A DNA stretch of 38,432 nucleotides from Calditrichaceae bacterium (GTDB lineage: Bacteria > Calditrichota > Calditrichia > Calditrichales > Calditrichaceae). The notes below the pieces were generated by a model. The model was not told the origin of the DNA. It made no database searches and was given only the letters and a program-made list of their open reading frames with translations. Positions 24,458-33,641 of this stretch are shown in pieces. The stretch covers positions 1-38,432 of the forward strand of contig JANTHG010000008.1 in NCBI GenBank assembly GCA_024762535.1, in the 5' to 3' direction. Within the stretch, counting starts at the first letter, position 1, and every line of letters starts with the position of its first letter. A program made the translations under genes and the position numbers.

Positions 24458-25507
24458 CTATTTTACCACTTTAATTTTTACACCGTCTGTTAAACGGGCA
24501 TTGCCCTGTATAATCAGCGGATCACCAGCCTGCAATCCCTTATCAATTTCGTACCAAACACCGGATACATGGGCAATATGCACAGGTTGCCGAACCGCTT
24601 TATTATCTCTGGCCAAAAAGACAAACGATGTACCGTCTGCATCGTTTTTTACCAGATTGCGCGTAATGGCAATGGTTTTGGGATTTTGGTACAAAATCAC
24701 TTTAACTTCGGCCGTCAGTCCGGGCAAAATATCGCCATTTGGATTATCAAAAATGATATCTGCGTAAAAGGCCTGTTTCATGGGATCCACACTCATGGAT
24801 AGGTCGTATACTTTACCATGAAATATTTTTTTACCCACTTTCGCTTCCACGGCCATGCCTTTTTTCATTTCCATACGCTCTTCGTCCGAAAGCCAGATAC
24901 GCAGCTTCATTTTATTCAGTTGCGCAACCGTGAACAACGGCGTTTTGGCTTTAACGTTATCGCCTTCGTGCACCATCAACTCGGTTACCACACCATTGTA
25001 GGGCGCATCCAAATGCAGCATATCATTCATGATTTCGAAATTACGTTTATCCACAAGATATTTAGTAGTAATGCCGTCAAACTGCGCCTGGGCAATTTCT
25101 CCTTTATCATGCAGCGCCTTCATTCGTTCATACGTCTTTTTGGAATTTTCATATGCCGCTTTGGCTTGCTGAAATTGGGAAGCAGGAGAATCTTTAGGGA
25201 ATTCAATAACCACCTGATTCTCTTTTACCCGATCACCGGGTTTGGCATGAATTGTTTCAACCCGTCCGCCGATCATGGCGCCAATAATGGTTTCCTTGTA
25301 TCCCTTAAACTGGCCGAAAAAGGTTAAGTCCTTTTCAAAAGACCGGGGCTGAACTTTCTGAACCACCACCGGATAACCTTCCGCTTTCTGGATATCTTCC
25401 ATACTTTCCGATTTTACTTCGTCCTGCCCCGAACATCCCGATAAAAGCAAAGCCGTGGCAGTCAGGCTTAAAATAACTACGGAATATATATATGTTTTAA
25501 TACGCAT
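24458..25507 (-). CDS. RND efflux periplasmic adaptor (membrane fusion lipoprotein)
   Basis: 349 residues. A lipoprotein signal ends at Cys25 (ALLLSGC), so the adaptor is tethered to the inner membrane. A beta-barrel/lipoyl half (IGGRVETIHAKPGDRVKENQVV) is followed by a helical hairpin (about 110-150) and the second lipoyl half (LDAPYNGVVTELMVHEGDNV). The beta-barrel and membrane-proximal domains follow, ending DGVKIKVVK. It bridges the RND pump and the TolC-type channel. It lies 11 bases after the tolC-like gene and 10 before the pump gene; a GGAG site precedes its ATG. Confidence 0.92.
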   Translation of the reverse strand: MRIKTYIYSVVILSLTATALLLSGCSGQDEVKSESMEDIQKAEGYPVVVQKVQPRSFEKDLTFFGQFKGYKETIIGAMIGGRVETIHAKPGDRVKENQVVIEFPKDSPASQFQQAKAAYENSKKTYERMKALHDKGEIAQAQFDGITTKYLVDKRNFEIMNDMLHLDAPYNGVVTELMVHEGDNVKAKTPLFTVAQLNKMKLRIWLSDEERMEMKKGMAVEAKVGKKIFHGKVYDLSMSVDPMKQAFYADIIFDNPNGDILPGLTAEVKVILYQNPKTIAITRNLVKNDADGTSFVFLARDNKAVRQPVHIAHVSGVWYEIDKGLQAGDPLIIQGNARLTDGVKIKVVK

Positions 25508-25518
25508 CTTACACTCCT

Positions 25519-26949
25519 CTATTTATTCAAAGATTCTTCAACAAATTTTAAATAACGGTCATCAACCCGCCCGACCAAATTATCCAGTTCGGCTTTGGCA
25601 ACCAGGTAATCATGAACCGCATTGGTGTAGTTGGTTTTAGCCTGACCCAAAGCTACATCCGCATCTTTTAATTCCAGCTCACTTCCCAGACCCTGTTCAT
25701 AACGATCTCGGGCTATCTTATATGCTCTTTGAGCCAAATCGATATTACGCTGCATCAAAGTGATGATACGTTTTACCCGCTTTAAATCATTTAAACGGGA
25801 TTTAATGCCACTCTGCGTGGCGTCCGACAACATACTGATTTGCTGATCGGTCTGCCGGCCGGCAATTTCATCTTGTTCCACTTTTTGAGCCGTACGCCCT
25901 CCCTGAAACAGATTGATGGAAAAACTCAGCCCCACCAGGGATGACGAATAATTCTGAAAATCCCAGCCTTCTCCCGAACCGGCATAGGTGTAGTTGCCAA
26001 ATGCCGCCAGAGTGGGCCAATATCCGCCGCGGTCAATTGCTGCCAGTTCATCGTCCAGTTGCCGTTTAATTTTTAACGTGGAAAGGGTTAAATTCGATTG
26101 AAGCGCCTGATGAATAAGTTCTTCTTCGGTAGGTAAGGGTTCGTCCGTGTAGGTCATTTCGCCCATAACCTGAATGGGTTTATTCTGATCGATATTAAGC
26201 AGAATTTTTAACCCGTTGGTGGCGCTCTGTACAGCATTTTCCAACTGTAAGATAACCGGACGAATATTTTCCACCTGCACTTCGGCCTGCATTTGATCGT
26301 ATTCGGAAATCAGACCCTGAGCATGCATGGATTGAATGGTTTTTAAATGCTCGTTGGCATTGGCAAAACGGCTTTTGGTAATGGCAAGAATATCTCTGGC
26401 CAGTAAAACACCGTAATAGGCTTTTTTTACATCTACGGTTGTTTTGGAAACCGCACTTTTTAATTTTTCCTTGGAAAGATTCAAATAAATCTCTGAAGCG
26501 CCGATACCACGCAGCACAGCAGAATTGAATAAAATTTGCGTAACCTGAGCCTGCGCCTGATAGTTATTCTCCTGCGCAAATGTCTGCAATTTGGTGCCCA
26601 TAGGCATAAATTTGGAAGCATCGTACGGAATCACGCCTTCGTTAAACAACACACCATAAGTGGCATTGGTGAGCATGGCCTGAAAATCCGGAAAAGCCAT
26701 TTTGGGCTTTTGCAGAAAATGGGAAAAATTAGCGCTCACATCCAGGGAAGGAAGGGCATAGCCAAAGGCTTCGCTTACAGCCGCATCCGCCCGGTCCACT
26801 TCTAATTTGGCCATGTGTACTTCCCTGTTATTCTTTAAAGCAAGGGAAATAGCTTCGTCCAAAGTTAAACTTTGTGGTTGCTCCTGTGCCAGGGACATAC
26901 TTAGCAACAGCAGAACCATAAAATAAATCCCTTTGTTTTGTTTGATCAT
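25519..26949 (-). CDS. TolC-family outer-membrane efflux protein
   Basis: 476 residues with a signal peptide (to about residue 21, SLAQE). Two structural repeats of the OEP family are visible: SLTLDEAISLALKNNREVHMAKLEVDRADA near the start, and a second half with LSFSINLFQGGRTAQKVEQ and YEQGLGSELELKDADVALGQAKTNYTNAVHDYLVAKAELDNLVG. It forms the trimeric outer-membrane channel of the tripartite pump. AGGAG precedes the ATG at good spacing. The 66 bases to the tetR stop hold no obvious terminator, so one transcript from the tetR promoter is likely. Confidence 0.92.
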   Translation of the reverse strand: MIKQNKGIYFMVLLLLSMSLAQEQPQSLTLDEAISLALKNNREVHMAKLEVDRADAAVSEAFGYALPSLDVSANFSHFLQKPKMAFPDFQAMLTNATYGVLFNEGVIPYDASKFMPMGTKLQTFAQENNYQAQAQVTQILFNSAVLRGIGASEIYLNLSKEKLKSAVSKTTVDVKKAYYGVLLARDILAITKSRFANANEHLKTIQSMHAQGLISEYDQMQAEVQVENIRPVILQLENAVQSATNGLKILLNIDQNKPIQVMGEMTYTDEPLPTEEELIHQALQSNLTLSTLKIKRQLDDELAAIDRGGYWPTLAAFGNYTYAGSGEGWDFQNYSSSLVGLSFSINLFQGGRTAQKVEQDEIAGRQTDQQISMLSDATQSGIKSRLNDLKRVKRIITLMQRNIDLAQRAYKIARDRYEQGLGSELELKDADVALGQAKTNYTNAVHDYLVAKAELDNLVGRVDDRYLKFVEESLNK

Positions 26950-27015
26950 AAAAAGCTCCTGTATATTTTTAATTCTGTTCTCTCGGTTACGTGTTTCTTC
27001 TGTTTTTGTTTCCCA

Positions 27016-27624
27016 TTACCTATGCACACGAATTCCATCCGTGATATAGCCAATGAGACGGATTATTTCTTCGGCTATGGGCTCAAAATGAACCTCCGAT
27101 ACAAAGGTTACATCAGAGTTCAAATAATGATAATTAAAAATAGCCGGGATGAGCCGGGCTATATCGCTGGATAGCGCACTACTGTCGTGCGCTTTAAATT
27201 CTTTATTGGCGATCCCTTCATCCAAAATAACCTTAATGCTATCCTGATGATGCTTACTGAATTCCGGGAATGTGCTGCAAATTACTTTATTGATCTCCAT
27301 AAATGAAGACAGTTTTATGGCATAATCCGTTGTATTCGATTTTATGAAATTAATGAAACAGGAAACAAACTTTTCCAGTTTCTCTGTTGCCGGAATGGTT
27401 TGTGCCAGAATCTCTTTTTCCCTGTCCGTGTGGGTGGCTATGGTATCCCGGATAATTTCCAAGAACAAAGCTTCTTTGCTTTCGAAATAATAGTAGAGCG
27501 AATTTTTTTTCATACCCAGCACTGCGGCAATATCTTCGAGTGTGGTTTTATAGTAGCCATACGCGGCGAACGAGCGAATACCGGCCTGTTTAATTTCTTC
27601 CCGTTTTTGATCAAACTTTTTCAT
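27016..27624 (-). CDS. TetR-family transcriptional regulator
   Basis: 202 residues. The N-terminal helix-turn-helix (about 27-48, TTLEDIAAVLGMKKNSLYYYF followed by ESKEALF) is a standard TetR DNA-binding domain. The C-terminal ligand-binding half is diverged, with a polar, alpha-helical pattern. As the first gene of the efflux operon it is most likely the local repressor, relieved by a pump substrate. A perfect inverted repeat that overlaps the -10 element and lies just upstream of its ATG supports autoregulation. The Shine-Dalgarno is weak (GAAAG). Confidence 0.9.
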   Translation of the reverse strand: MKKFDQKREEIKQAGIRSFAAYGYYKTTLEDIAAVLGMKKNSLYYYFESKEALFLEIIRDTIATHTDREKEILAQTIPATEKLEKFVSCFINFIKSNTTDYAIKLSSFMEINKVICSTFPEFSKHHQDSIKVILDEGIANKEFKAHDSSALSSDIARLIPAIFNYHYLNSDVTFVSEVHFEPIAEEIIRLIGYITDGIRVHR

Positions 27625-27633
27625 CTTTCAATC

Positions 27634-27662
27634 TTTCGAACTTTTTATTCTTTTGTTCGAAA
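27634..27662. promoter_or_regulatory. probable TetR operator (perfect inverted repeat)
   Basis: TTTCGAAC (27634-27641) and GTTCGAAA (27655-27662) are exact reverse complements separated by 13 bases. Each half also contains the palindrome TTCGAA. The right half overlaps the -10 hexamer of the tetR promoter, so a bound dimer would block RNA polymerase. Confidence 0.75.
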
Positions 27663-27689
27663 TTTAGAAAACAGCTTTAGGCAAGTCAA
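27661..27689 (-). promoter_or_regulatory. sigma-70-like promoter of the tetR/RND operon
   Basis: On the minus strand TTGACT (27689-27684) and TAAATT (27666-27661) are separated by exactly 17 bases, matching consensus at 5 of 6 and 4 of 6 positions. The predicted start of transcription is near 27654, about 30 bases before the tetR ATG and inside the operator spacer. Confidence 0.6.
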
Positions 27690-27710
27690 TTTTTTTTAGC
27701 GGGGGGATAT

Positions 27711-27758
27711 TAAGTTATTAAGTTATTGAGTTATTAAGTTATTGGGTTGATAGGTTGG
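27711..27758 (+). repeat. 8-bp tandem repeat, six units
   Basis: Units read TAAGTTAT, TAAGTTAT, TGAGTTAT, TAAGTTAT, TGGGTTGA and TAGGTTGG, so the right end is decayed. It lies upstream of the tetR promoter. It may be a neutral simple-sequence repeat or a spacer-length variable element. Confidence 0.7.
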
Positions 27759-27778
27759 CGGAAGAACAGTACAACCAC

Positions 27779-27831
27779 ACACATTCAAAATTTAACATTC
27801 AACATCTAAAATTTCCTCCGCCCATGGGCGG
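27779..27831. repeat. AT-rich repeat and GC palindrome after the TatT-like gene
   Basis: ACATTCAAAATTTAACATTCAACATCTAAAATTT (split words of the family seen at 2034-2104) is followed by the perfect 14-base palindrome CCGCCCATGGGCGG (27818-27831). It starts 8 bases after the stop of the leftward TatT-like gene. The palindrome is followed on the minus strand by A-rich rather than T-rich DNA, so it is only a weak terminator candidate. Confidence 0.45.
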
Positions 27832-27838
27832 TTTGCAT

Positions 27839-28699
27839 TTAAAACAAATCCTCTTTTTGCGCCAGCAATCGCCTGGCCTTTTCTTTGGCAATTTGGTTGA
27901 GCAGACGCCATTCGGGACGCTTATCGATGGGCATATCCAGCACTTGTTTTAAATAAGAATCGAACAACGTTTCATCCAAAATTTTAGCCGCGTAAAATTT
28001 AGCGGCATAGACCTGGGCCAGTAAAAATTCATTATTATTTAAATCCATATTTCGCTTAAAATAGGTCAAAGCTTTCTGAGGATCACCGCCCATAATGACC
28101 GGTTTCATACCGTACATACCGCCAAAAAAGAGATAGACCGAACCGTAGAAATATTCCGGTTGCAACGCCTCTACCCGTTCCATAAGGATTTGGATTTCCG
28201 GCAAAGCCAGCAGGGCTTCGGGATTATCCAAAGATAAATTGGCAAAACCGGCCCAGGAAAAACCGGCCCAAAACAGAGCCGGCACTTCTTCCGAGCCATA
28301 GTTTTTTAAATACGCCTGCAACGCATCCGCTCCTTTTGTTTCGGCCTGAACAAAATCCTCATCCTGACGCAGAATGCGCAGGGCATAATCCCGCGCCCGC
28401 AGGTAAAGCCGTTTGGCGCGTGGCGGATTTTGATCTTCGGCAAAGCCCAAAGCATAACCGGCGTAACCCTGGGATGCCAAAAGCAACAGCACTTTGTTAT
28501 CCGGATCACTCTTGAGTAATCCTTCAATGAGCTTGAGATTAGAGGCCAGGGCCTGTTCTGCAATTTGCAAATCATCTTCTTCGTACAAGGCCAGGGCGCT
28601 TTTTCCCAGCGCCGGCCCCATCTGCCGGATAACAAACGTTGTTGGAGAGCAGGCCATTATCAGAGCCAAAACAGTAAAAATCGCGGAGATTCGTTTCAT
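27839..28699 (-). CDS. TRAP transporter TatT-component-like lipoprotein
   Basis: 286 residues with a lipoprotein signal (MKRISAIFTVLALIMAC, Cys17). The body is alpha-helical: LALYEEDDLQIAEQALASNLKLIEGLLKSDPDNKVLLLLASQGYAGYALGF, then GMYGMKPVIMGGDPQKALTYFKRNMDLNNNEFLLAQVYAAKFYA. This matches TatT, the TPR-like T component described in spirochaete TRAP systems. No TRAP permease or binding protein gene lies in this window, so it is an orphan and its partner is unknown. It is 33 bases from the slipin gene on the same strand and may share its transcript. Confidence 0.78.
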   Translation of the reverse strand: MKRISAIFTVLALIMACSPTTFVIRQMGPALGKSALALYEEDDLQIAEQALASNLKLIEGLLKSDPDNKVLLLLASQGYAGYALGFAEDQNPPRAKRLYLRARDYALRILRQDEDFVQAETKGADALQAYLKNYGSEEVPALFWAGFSWAGFANLSLDNPEALLALPEIQILMERVEALQPEYFYGSVYLFFGGMYGMKPVIMGGDPQKALTYFKRNMDLNNNEFLLAQVYAAKFYAAKILDETLFDSYLKQVLDMPIDKRPEWRLLNQIAKEKARRLLAQKEDLF

Positions 28700-28732
28700 A
28701 CCTATTCCGTTCGTGTCGTTTTAACTCGCCTT

Positions 28733-29485
28733 TTAATCTTTTTTCAATATTTTATCGAGATACGGTTTAATCAGATCAATAGGCAACGGAAAGACGGTTG
28801 TGGTATTTTTTTCCACGCCAATTTCCACCAGGGTTTGCAGGTAACGAAGCTGCAAAGCCGATGGCGTTTCATCGATAATGCGGGCTGCATCCGTGAGTTT
28901 CTGCGCCGCCTGATATTCACCTTCCGCAGCAATTATTTTCGCCCGACGTTCACGCTCGGCCTCGGCTTGTTTCGCCATGGAACGCTTCATCTCTTCCGGC
29001 AAATCGATATGTTTTACTTCTACCAAAGAAACTTTTATGCCCCAGGGATCGGAGTGCTGATCAATAATTTCCTGCAACTGGGCATTAATTTTATCGCGCT
29101 CGGTCAACAGATCGTCTAAACTGATTTGCCCGACCACGCTACGTAAGGTAGTTTGCGCCAATTGCGACGTGGCAAAGAGATAGTTTTCCACTTCCACTAC
29201 GCTTTTGGAAGGATCAACCACCCGAAAATAGAGCACAGCATTCACCTGAACCGAAACATTATCTTTAGTAATAACATCCTGTGGCGGCACATCCATTACC
29301 ACCGTACGTAAACTCACTTTAACCATTTTATCGATCAGTGGAATCAGTAAGATAATTCCCGGCCCTTTACTATCAATCAAACGCCCCAAACGAAAAATAA
29401 CACCGCGTTCATATTCTTTTAAAATACGAATCGCGCTGGCGATTAGCATTAAAATCAATACGACAATTGTTATTCCAACCGGCAT
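28733..29485 (-). CDS. slipin-family SPFH/band 7 protein
   Basis: 250 residues. An N-terminal membrane segment (about 3-18) is followed by an SPFH domain: [44 protein letters not shown] and [23 protein letters not shown]-terminal coiled region ([21 protein letters not shown]) mediates oligomerisation. Slipins pair with NfeD proteases (the STOPP partner pattern) and organise membrane microdomains. AGGAGG precedes the ATG. It lies 10 bases after the NfeD-family gene, so the pair is one operon. Confidence 0.92.
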   Translation of the reverse strand: MPVGITIVVLILMLIASAIRILKEYERGVIFRLGRLIDSKGPGIILLIPLIDKMVKVSLRTVVMDVPPQDVITKDNVSVQVNAVLYFRVVDPSKSVVEVENYLFATSQLAQTTLRSVVGQISLDDLLTERDKINAQLQEIIDQHSDPWGIKVSLVEVKHIDLPEEMKRSMAKQAEAERERRAKIIAAEGEYQAAQKLTDAARIIDETPSALQLRYLQTLVEIGVEKNTTTVFPLPIDLIKPYLDKILKKD

Positions 29486-29495
29486 ACTGCCTCCT

Positions 29496-30788
29496 TTATT
29501 TTGCGGGTTTAACTTTTATTTCCAGGGAAGCCGGATCCACTTCCGTCACTTCCACTTTGGTTCCTTTTTTAATGGGTTCGTCACTTACGGCTTTCCAAAA
29601 TTCACCATGAATTTTTACGGTTCCTTTAGGATTTAAGGCTTTAAAAACTTCGCCCTGTTCACCCACCATTCCTTCCCTGCCGGTACGGGGCTGTTTTTTC
29701 TGCGCGCGAACCGCCAAACCTATGGCAAACACAAAAAACAGGGTAACCATTACCACCACCGCGGCAATGACCTGCCACGAAATCTGCAAAAACGGTAAAT
29801 TGGTATCGAACAACATGACACTGCCTCCTATAAGCGCCAACACACCGCCAATGGTCAGCATACCGAAACTGGGCACTTTTATTTCCAGCAGGAAGAGAAT
29901 AACAGCAAATAAAATCAGCAAAATACCCGCGTAATTTACGGATAAGGTTTCCATAGCGTACAAACCGAGAATCAGAGAAATACCGCCCACGATACCGGGC
30001 AGGATGGCGCCGGGATTGTATAATTCCAGAGTGAGACCCAAAATCCCCAGCATCATTAGAATATAAGCAATATTGGGATTGGTTATGGTATCCAGTAACT
30101 GCTGGCGCCAACTCATGGGAATCGTTTTAATTTCTGCATTTTTAAGATGAAGCATCTTTTCCGCGCCATGATCCAGTGTAATCGTTTTACCGTCTAAAAC
30201 CTGCAACAGAGAATCCAAAGTGGGAACCACATAATCTACTACGTGTAATTTCAGGGCTTCCCGGGCCGGAATATTGGCGCTTTCGCGAATGGCTTTTTCC
30301 GCCCAGTCGGCGTTGCGGCCGCGCGCCACAGCCACGGCCCGGATTTTGGCTACCGCGTCATTCACAATCTTTTCCATAAGGGTTTCGCTGGTGGTGGAAT
30401 CCGGCTTGCCGCCCGGACTGCCCGCGCCAAATACGGGATGAGCGGAACCGATATTGGTGGAAGGAGCCATAGCCGCCACATGCGCAGCATAGGTAATGAA
30501 CACGCCGGCAGATCCGGCACGCGAACCGGCCGGTGACACATACACGGCTACCGGCACTGTAGATGACTGGATGGCTTTAACGATTTTATGCATGGATTCC
30601 ATCAAACCGCCCGGCGTATCCAGCTCGATTACCAACAGGCCGGCATCATCCTGTTGCGCGCGTTCAATGGATTTAATAATATATTCGGTGGATACCGGAT
30701 TGATGACACCGTCCACAATGATATGGTGTACGGCTCCTGCCGTTAAAATTTGGGACATCAACAGAATTAAGACGATAATTTTTTTCAC
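29496..30788 (-). CDS. NfeD-family membrane serine protease (ClpP-like, long form)
   Basis: 430 residues starting at a GTG (30786-30788) with an AGGTG site before it. After a signal segment the ClpP-fold domain shows [13 protein letters not shown] (54-66), nucleophile Ser93 in RAGSAGVF and a candidate catalytic Lys140 in LMEKIVND. Several membrane spans (about 235-345) follow, then a C-terminal OB-fold NfeD domain ([35 protein letters not shown]). This long form cleaves the hydrophobic C-terminus of partner stomatin/slipin proteins. Its slipin gene follows directly, in the expected order. Confidence 0.92.
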   Translation of the reverse strand: MKKIIVLILLMSQILTAGAVHHIIVDGVINPVSTEYIIKSIERAQQDDAGLLVIELDTPGGLMESMHKIVKAIQSSTVPVAVYVSPAGSRAGSAGVFITYAAHVAAMAPSTNIGSAHPVFGAGSPGGKPDSTTSETLMEKIVNDAVAKIRAVAVARGRNADWAEKAIRESANIPAREALKLHVVDYVVPTLDSLLQVLDGKTITLDHGAEKMLHLKNAEIKTIPMSWRQQLLDTITNPNIAYILMMLGILGLTLELYNPGAILPGIVGGISLILGLYAMETLSVNYAGILLILFAVILFLLEIKVPSFGMLTIGGVLALIGGSVMLFDTNLPFLQISWQVIAAVVVMVTLFFVFAIGLAVRAQKKQPRTGREGMVGEQGEVFKALNPKGTVKIHGEFWKAVSDEPIKKGTKVEVTEVDPASLEIKVKPAK

Positions 30789-30977
30789 CTTACACCTCTA
30801 TTCCCCTAAAAAGACGTCAACAGAAAATTAGACGGAATACACAAGCAAAGCAAGGGATTTTTCATTCATTCCAAAACATCCCTTTCCAGCGACCCGGGAT
30901 AGATCCTAAAAATGAGTGATTTAAATTTGTCTCTTTGCTGAATTCCTTTTAATCTTGGTTAAAACAGAAAGGATCGC

Positions 30978-31430
30978 ATGAACATCATTCGTCTGACAGA
31001 ACGCCAAACCAATTGGTTAGAATCCATTCAGCTCCTGCTGCCGCAACTTACGGATTCCAAAATCGATTTTGACCTTGCGGCTTTTAAACAAGTGATCCAG
31101 TCGCCTAATACGTATCTGCTAGCTGCGGTGGAAGCGAAACAGCTGCACGGTATTTTAACCCTGACCCTGTATCGCATACCCAGCGGATTGCAGGCGCATA
31201 TCGATGATGTGGTAGTGGATACGAACGTTCGCGGCCGGGGAATCGGTCGCCGCCTGATGGAAGAGGCGTTGACTATTTGCAAGCAGAATCAGGTGGATCA
31301 GGTCCATTTATCCAGCCACCCGCGGCGTATCGCTGCCAACCGCCTTTACCGTAAACTGGGCTTTGAGCAGCGGGAAACCCATGTATACGCATTAGATTTG
31401 CGGAAAACGCAGCAAGCGCCTCAGGAGTAG
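30978..31430 (+). CDS. GNAT-family N-acetyltransferase
   Basis: 150 residues. DDVVVDTNVRGRGIG (76-90) contains the R/Q-x-x-G-x-G acetyl-CoA pyrophosphate-binding motif, and LSSHPRRIAANRLYRKLGFEQRETHVYAL is the late motif B typical of the family. It transfers an acetyl group from acetyl-CoA to an unknown amine. AAAGGA precedes the ATG. It stands alone; it has no close neighbour on its strand. Confidence 0.88.
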   Translation: MNIIRLTERQTNWLESIQLLLPQLTDSKIDFDLAAFKQVIQSPNTYLLAAVEAKQLHGILTLTLYRIPSGLQAHIDDVVVDTNVRGRGIGRRLMEEALTICKQNQVDQVHLSSHPRRIAANRLYRKLGFEQRETHVYALDLRKTQQAPQE

Positions 31431-31607
31431 GGATCTAGTTTAATTTTCGCGTTTGGGGGGGCGAGCTTCTAGCCTAATACTATGTTATAACCGTTGTACC
31501 ATATTATCCGAATATTTTGGAATAAAAATCATTTTTATCAGAAAAAGGGTGCAAACAGAATTGAGATTGTTTAATATATCTTAATACCATTTTTAAGAAT
31601 TCTCAAT

Positions 31608-32669
31608 ATGAAATATTTATACTTCTGGGCATTAGTCCTTTTAATTTTAATATCCTGTTCGGAACCAACGGTACCGCCTCCGCCACCCGATACCGGCCCG
31701 GACACTTCCAGCCATAACTTTACGTGGACTATAGATACATTGGGTGAATATGGAAGTTTTCTAAAGGATGTTAGTATAATTGATAAAAATAATATATGGT
31801 TAGTAGGAGAAATCAAATTTCAAGGTAATATTTATAATGCCGTGCACTGGAATGGAACTGCTTGGGAATTAAAAACTATTTTGTACAACTATCAAGGTTC
31901 AAATTTCTATTCTCAAATACTTTCGGTATTTACCTTCGAAAAAAATAATTTATGGATTGGCATGAATCAACCAATGCACTGGGATGGTTCAAATTGGAGC
32001 ACCTTTGATCTTTCAACAAATGCATGGGATGGTTGGATTAATAAAGTATGGGGCACATCATCGGCAAATCTATATTTGGTAGGCGATAATGGCAATATTA
32101 CCCATTACAATGGCTCATCGTGGCAACGGCTGGAAAGCGGTACTGATATAAACTTACTGGATGTCTGGGGCAGCCCGGACGGCAGTGTGGTTTGGGTCTG
32201 TGGGTATACGGAAGTTAAATCAACCGTACTTCTTAAAATAACAAACCTTACAGTAGAAAAAGTTTATGAAGACTCAGAATATCGTTTTACAATGCGTAAT
32301 GATTCTCTATCGGGTGATTTAACCAGCGTATGGACATCCTCAAGTGATTCGATTTACATTGCTTCCCCGTTTGGCATGTATAGCGCTTCAAGTACAACTA
32401 AAGGCGAAGCCAAGCGTTCCTGGGTGCAAGGTGATTTCCAACCTAAACTTCCACGTCGTATACGTGGTTTCTCCATAAATGATATTTTTATGGTGGGCGC
32501 TTTTAACTCAGTTGCTCACTTCAATGGCAGTTCGTGGTGTCAGTATCATGAACTTACAGGGCGTGCTTATTGGTACAGTTTAGATGTGATGGAAGACATC
32601 GTTTGCTTAGCCGGCATAGATCCGGAATCAGGGAAGGCATTAATTGCTAAAGGCATAAGATTAAAATAA
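31608..32669 (+). CDS. lipoprotein with propeller-like repeats
   Basis: 353 residues with lipobox Cys17 (LLILISC), then a proline-rich linker (VPPPPPDTGPD). The rest has short repeats of the form N-IWLVGE / HWNGTAWE / LWIGMNQ / HWDGSNWS / LYLVGDNG / HYNGSSWQ / VWVCG. These resemble blades of glucosyl-hydrolase or photosystem-stability-factor-like beta-propellers. It should be anchored at the outer membrane surface; binding or structural function only. The codon use looks more AT-rich than the neighbouring GNAT gene. Its end lies next to a decayed FISUMP domain. Confidence 0.7.
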   Translation: MKYLYFWALVLLILISCSEPTVPPPPPDTGPDTSSHNFTWTIDTLGEYGSFLKDVSIIDKNNIWLVGEIKFQGNIYNAVHWNGTAWELKTILYNYQGSNFYSQILSVFTFEKNNLWIGMNQPMHWDGSNWSTFDLSTNAWDGWINKVWGTSSANLYLVGDNGNITHYNGSSWQRLESGTDINLLDVWGSPDGSVVWVCGYTEVKSTVLLKITNLTVEKVYEDSEYRFTMRNDSLSGDLTSVWTSSSDSIYIASPFGMYSASSTTKGEAKRSWVQGDFQPKLPRRIRGFSINDIFMVGAFNSVAHFNGSSWCQYHELTGRAYWYSLDVMEDIVCLAGIDPESGKALIAKGIRLK

Positions 32670-33165
32670 TATAACTTGGACAGGTCTTTCAACAGGCGTT
32701 TATTGCAAATACAACAATAATACAAATAATGTTGAAATTTATGATAGACTCTACAACTGGTTCGCGGTAAATGACCGGCGCCATATAGCCCCTGCCGGCT
32801 GGCACGTACCCTCGGATGAGGAATGGAAAGAAATGGAAATATACTTGGGTATGAGCCAAGCTGATGCGGATGATAGTGACTGGCGCGGCACGGATGAAGG
32901 TGGTAAATTAATGGAACGCGACACAATGCACTGGGAAAGTCTAAACAAAGGGGACACTAATTCCAGTGGGTTTTCGGCCATTCTGGGCGGTTACCGTGAC
33001 TACGATTGTACATTCAACAGTTTCAGTATCTACTACTTCTGATGGTCAGCTACTGAGTCTGGTTCCGACGGTTGGTGCCGGACCCTGAGTTATGGTAATT
33101 CAGTCGTATTCCGCTATAGCAACGATAAGCAAGACGGCTTTAGCGTGCGACTTTTCAGAGATTAG
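32660..33165 (+). pseudogene. FISUMP-domain remnant with an internal UGA and no start
   Basis: One frame, offset by +1 from the lipoprotein above, reads ITWTGLSTGVYC, then YDRLYNWFAVN, IAPAGWHVPSDEEWKEMEIYL, GGKLMERDTMHWESLN, TNSSGFSAILGGYR, YYF, UGA at 33040-33042, then WSATESGSDGWCRTLSYG and NDKQDGFSVRLFRD and a TAG. This is the Fibrobacter succinogenes major paralogous domain. The UGA falls where family members often have WWS, so a TGG to TGA mutation is likely. No start codon or N-terminal half exists upstream; a stop precedes it. The end overlaps the stop of a convergent gene at 33162. Confidence 0.8.
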
Positions 33166-33521
33166 ACTATTCGGCTGTTTTCTATTTTCCCATCGATCCT
33201 GTCCATCAGTTCGTACCAGCACTGGATGGTGTTTTCCATATAAAAATAGTGAAGCAGATAGGCTAAGGTGAGAATTAAAAGAATACCGCTTAAAATAATG
33301 GTTTTAGGACAAGGCCAAATAAAAGCCAAAACAAGGGCAAGCAGCGTGAACAAACCGAATGCAAGCATAACGATTAAATGAATCAGGCGTTCGTGCTGCA
33401 TAAAATGAATAACCTGCTTGTGCTTTTCATTTATACGCTGCAGATCTTCCGGATTGTCCACCGTTTTTAACAGACTTTCTATGGTCTGCTCGTGTTTTTT
33501 CATGTAATTACGAATTTTCAT
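33162..33521 (-). CDS. small membrane protein of unknown function, two membrane segments
   Basis: About 119 residues from the second of two tandem ATGs (33521), which has GGAGGG five bases away; the first ATG (33524) would be too close. A charged helix (1-45) precedes two hydrophobic spans (about 47-70 and 75-95, LIVMLAFGLFTLLALVLAFIW and TIILSGILLILTLAYLLHYFY). I recognise no family. No informative neighbour is tightly linked. Confidence 0.65.
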   Translation of the reverse strand: MKIRNYMKKHEQTIESLLKTVDNPEDLQRINEKHKQVIHFMQHERLIHLIVMLAFGLFTLLALVLAFIWPCPKTIILSGILLILTLAYLLHYFYMENTIQCWYELMDRIDGKIENSRIV

Positions 33522-33641
33522 CATTCCCTCCGCTAAGCCGAAGGTAAGAAAACATTCCTTTCAAAATCAAAACAAATCTGATGATCTGTACAGAGCAGTT
33601 TAAACGTGCACCAGAGTAGTATTCAGGCATAATCGCTAATA

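Noticed and set aside
33040-33042. In-frame UGA in the FISUMP remnant as a second selenocysteine codon
   Set aside because: No hairpin of SECIS type follows at the right distance, family members have Trp at this site, and the frame lacks a start, so a mutation in a decaying gene is simpler.
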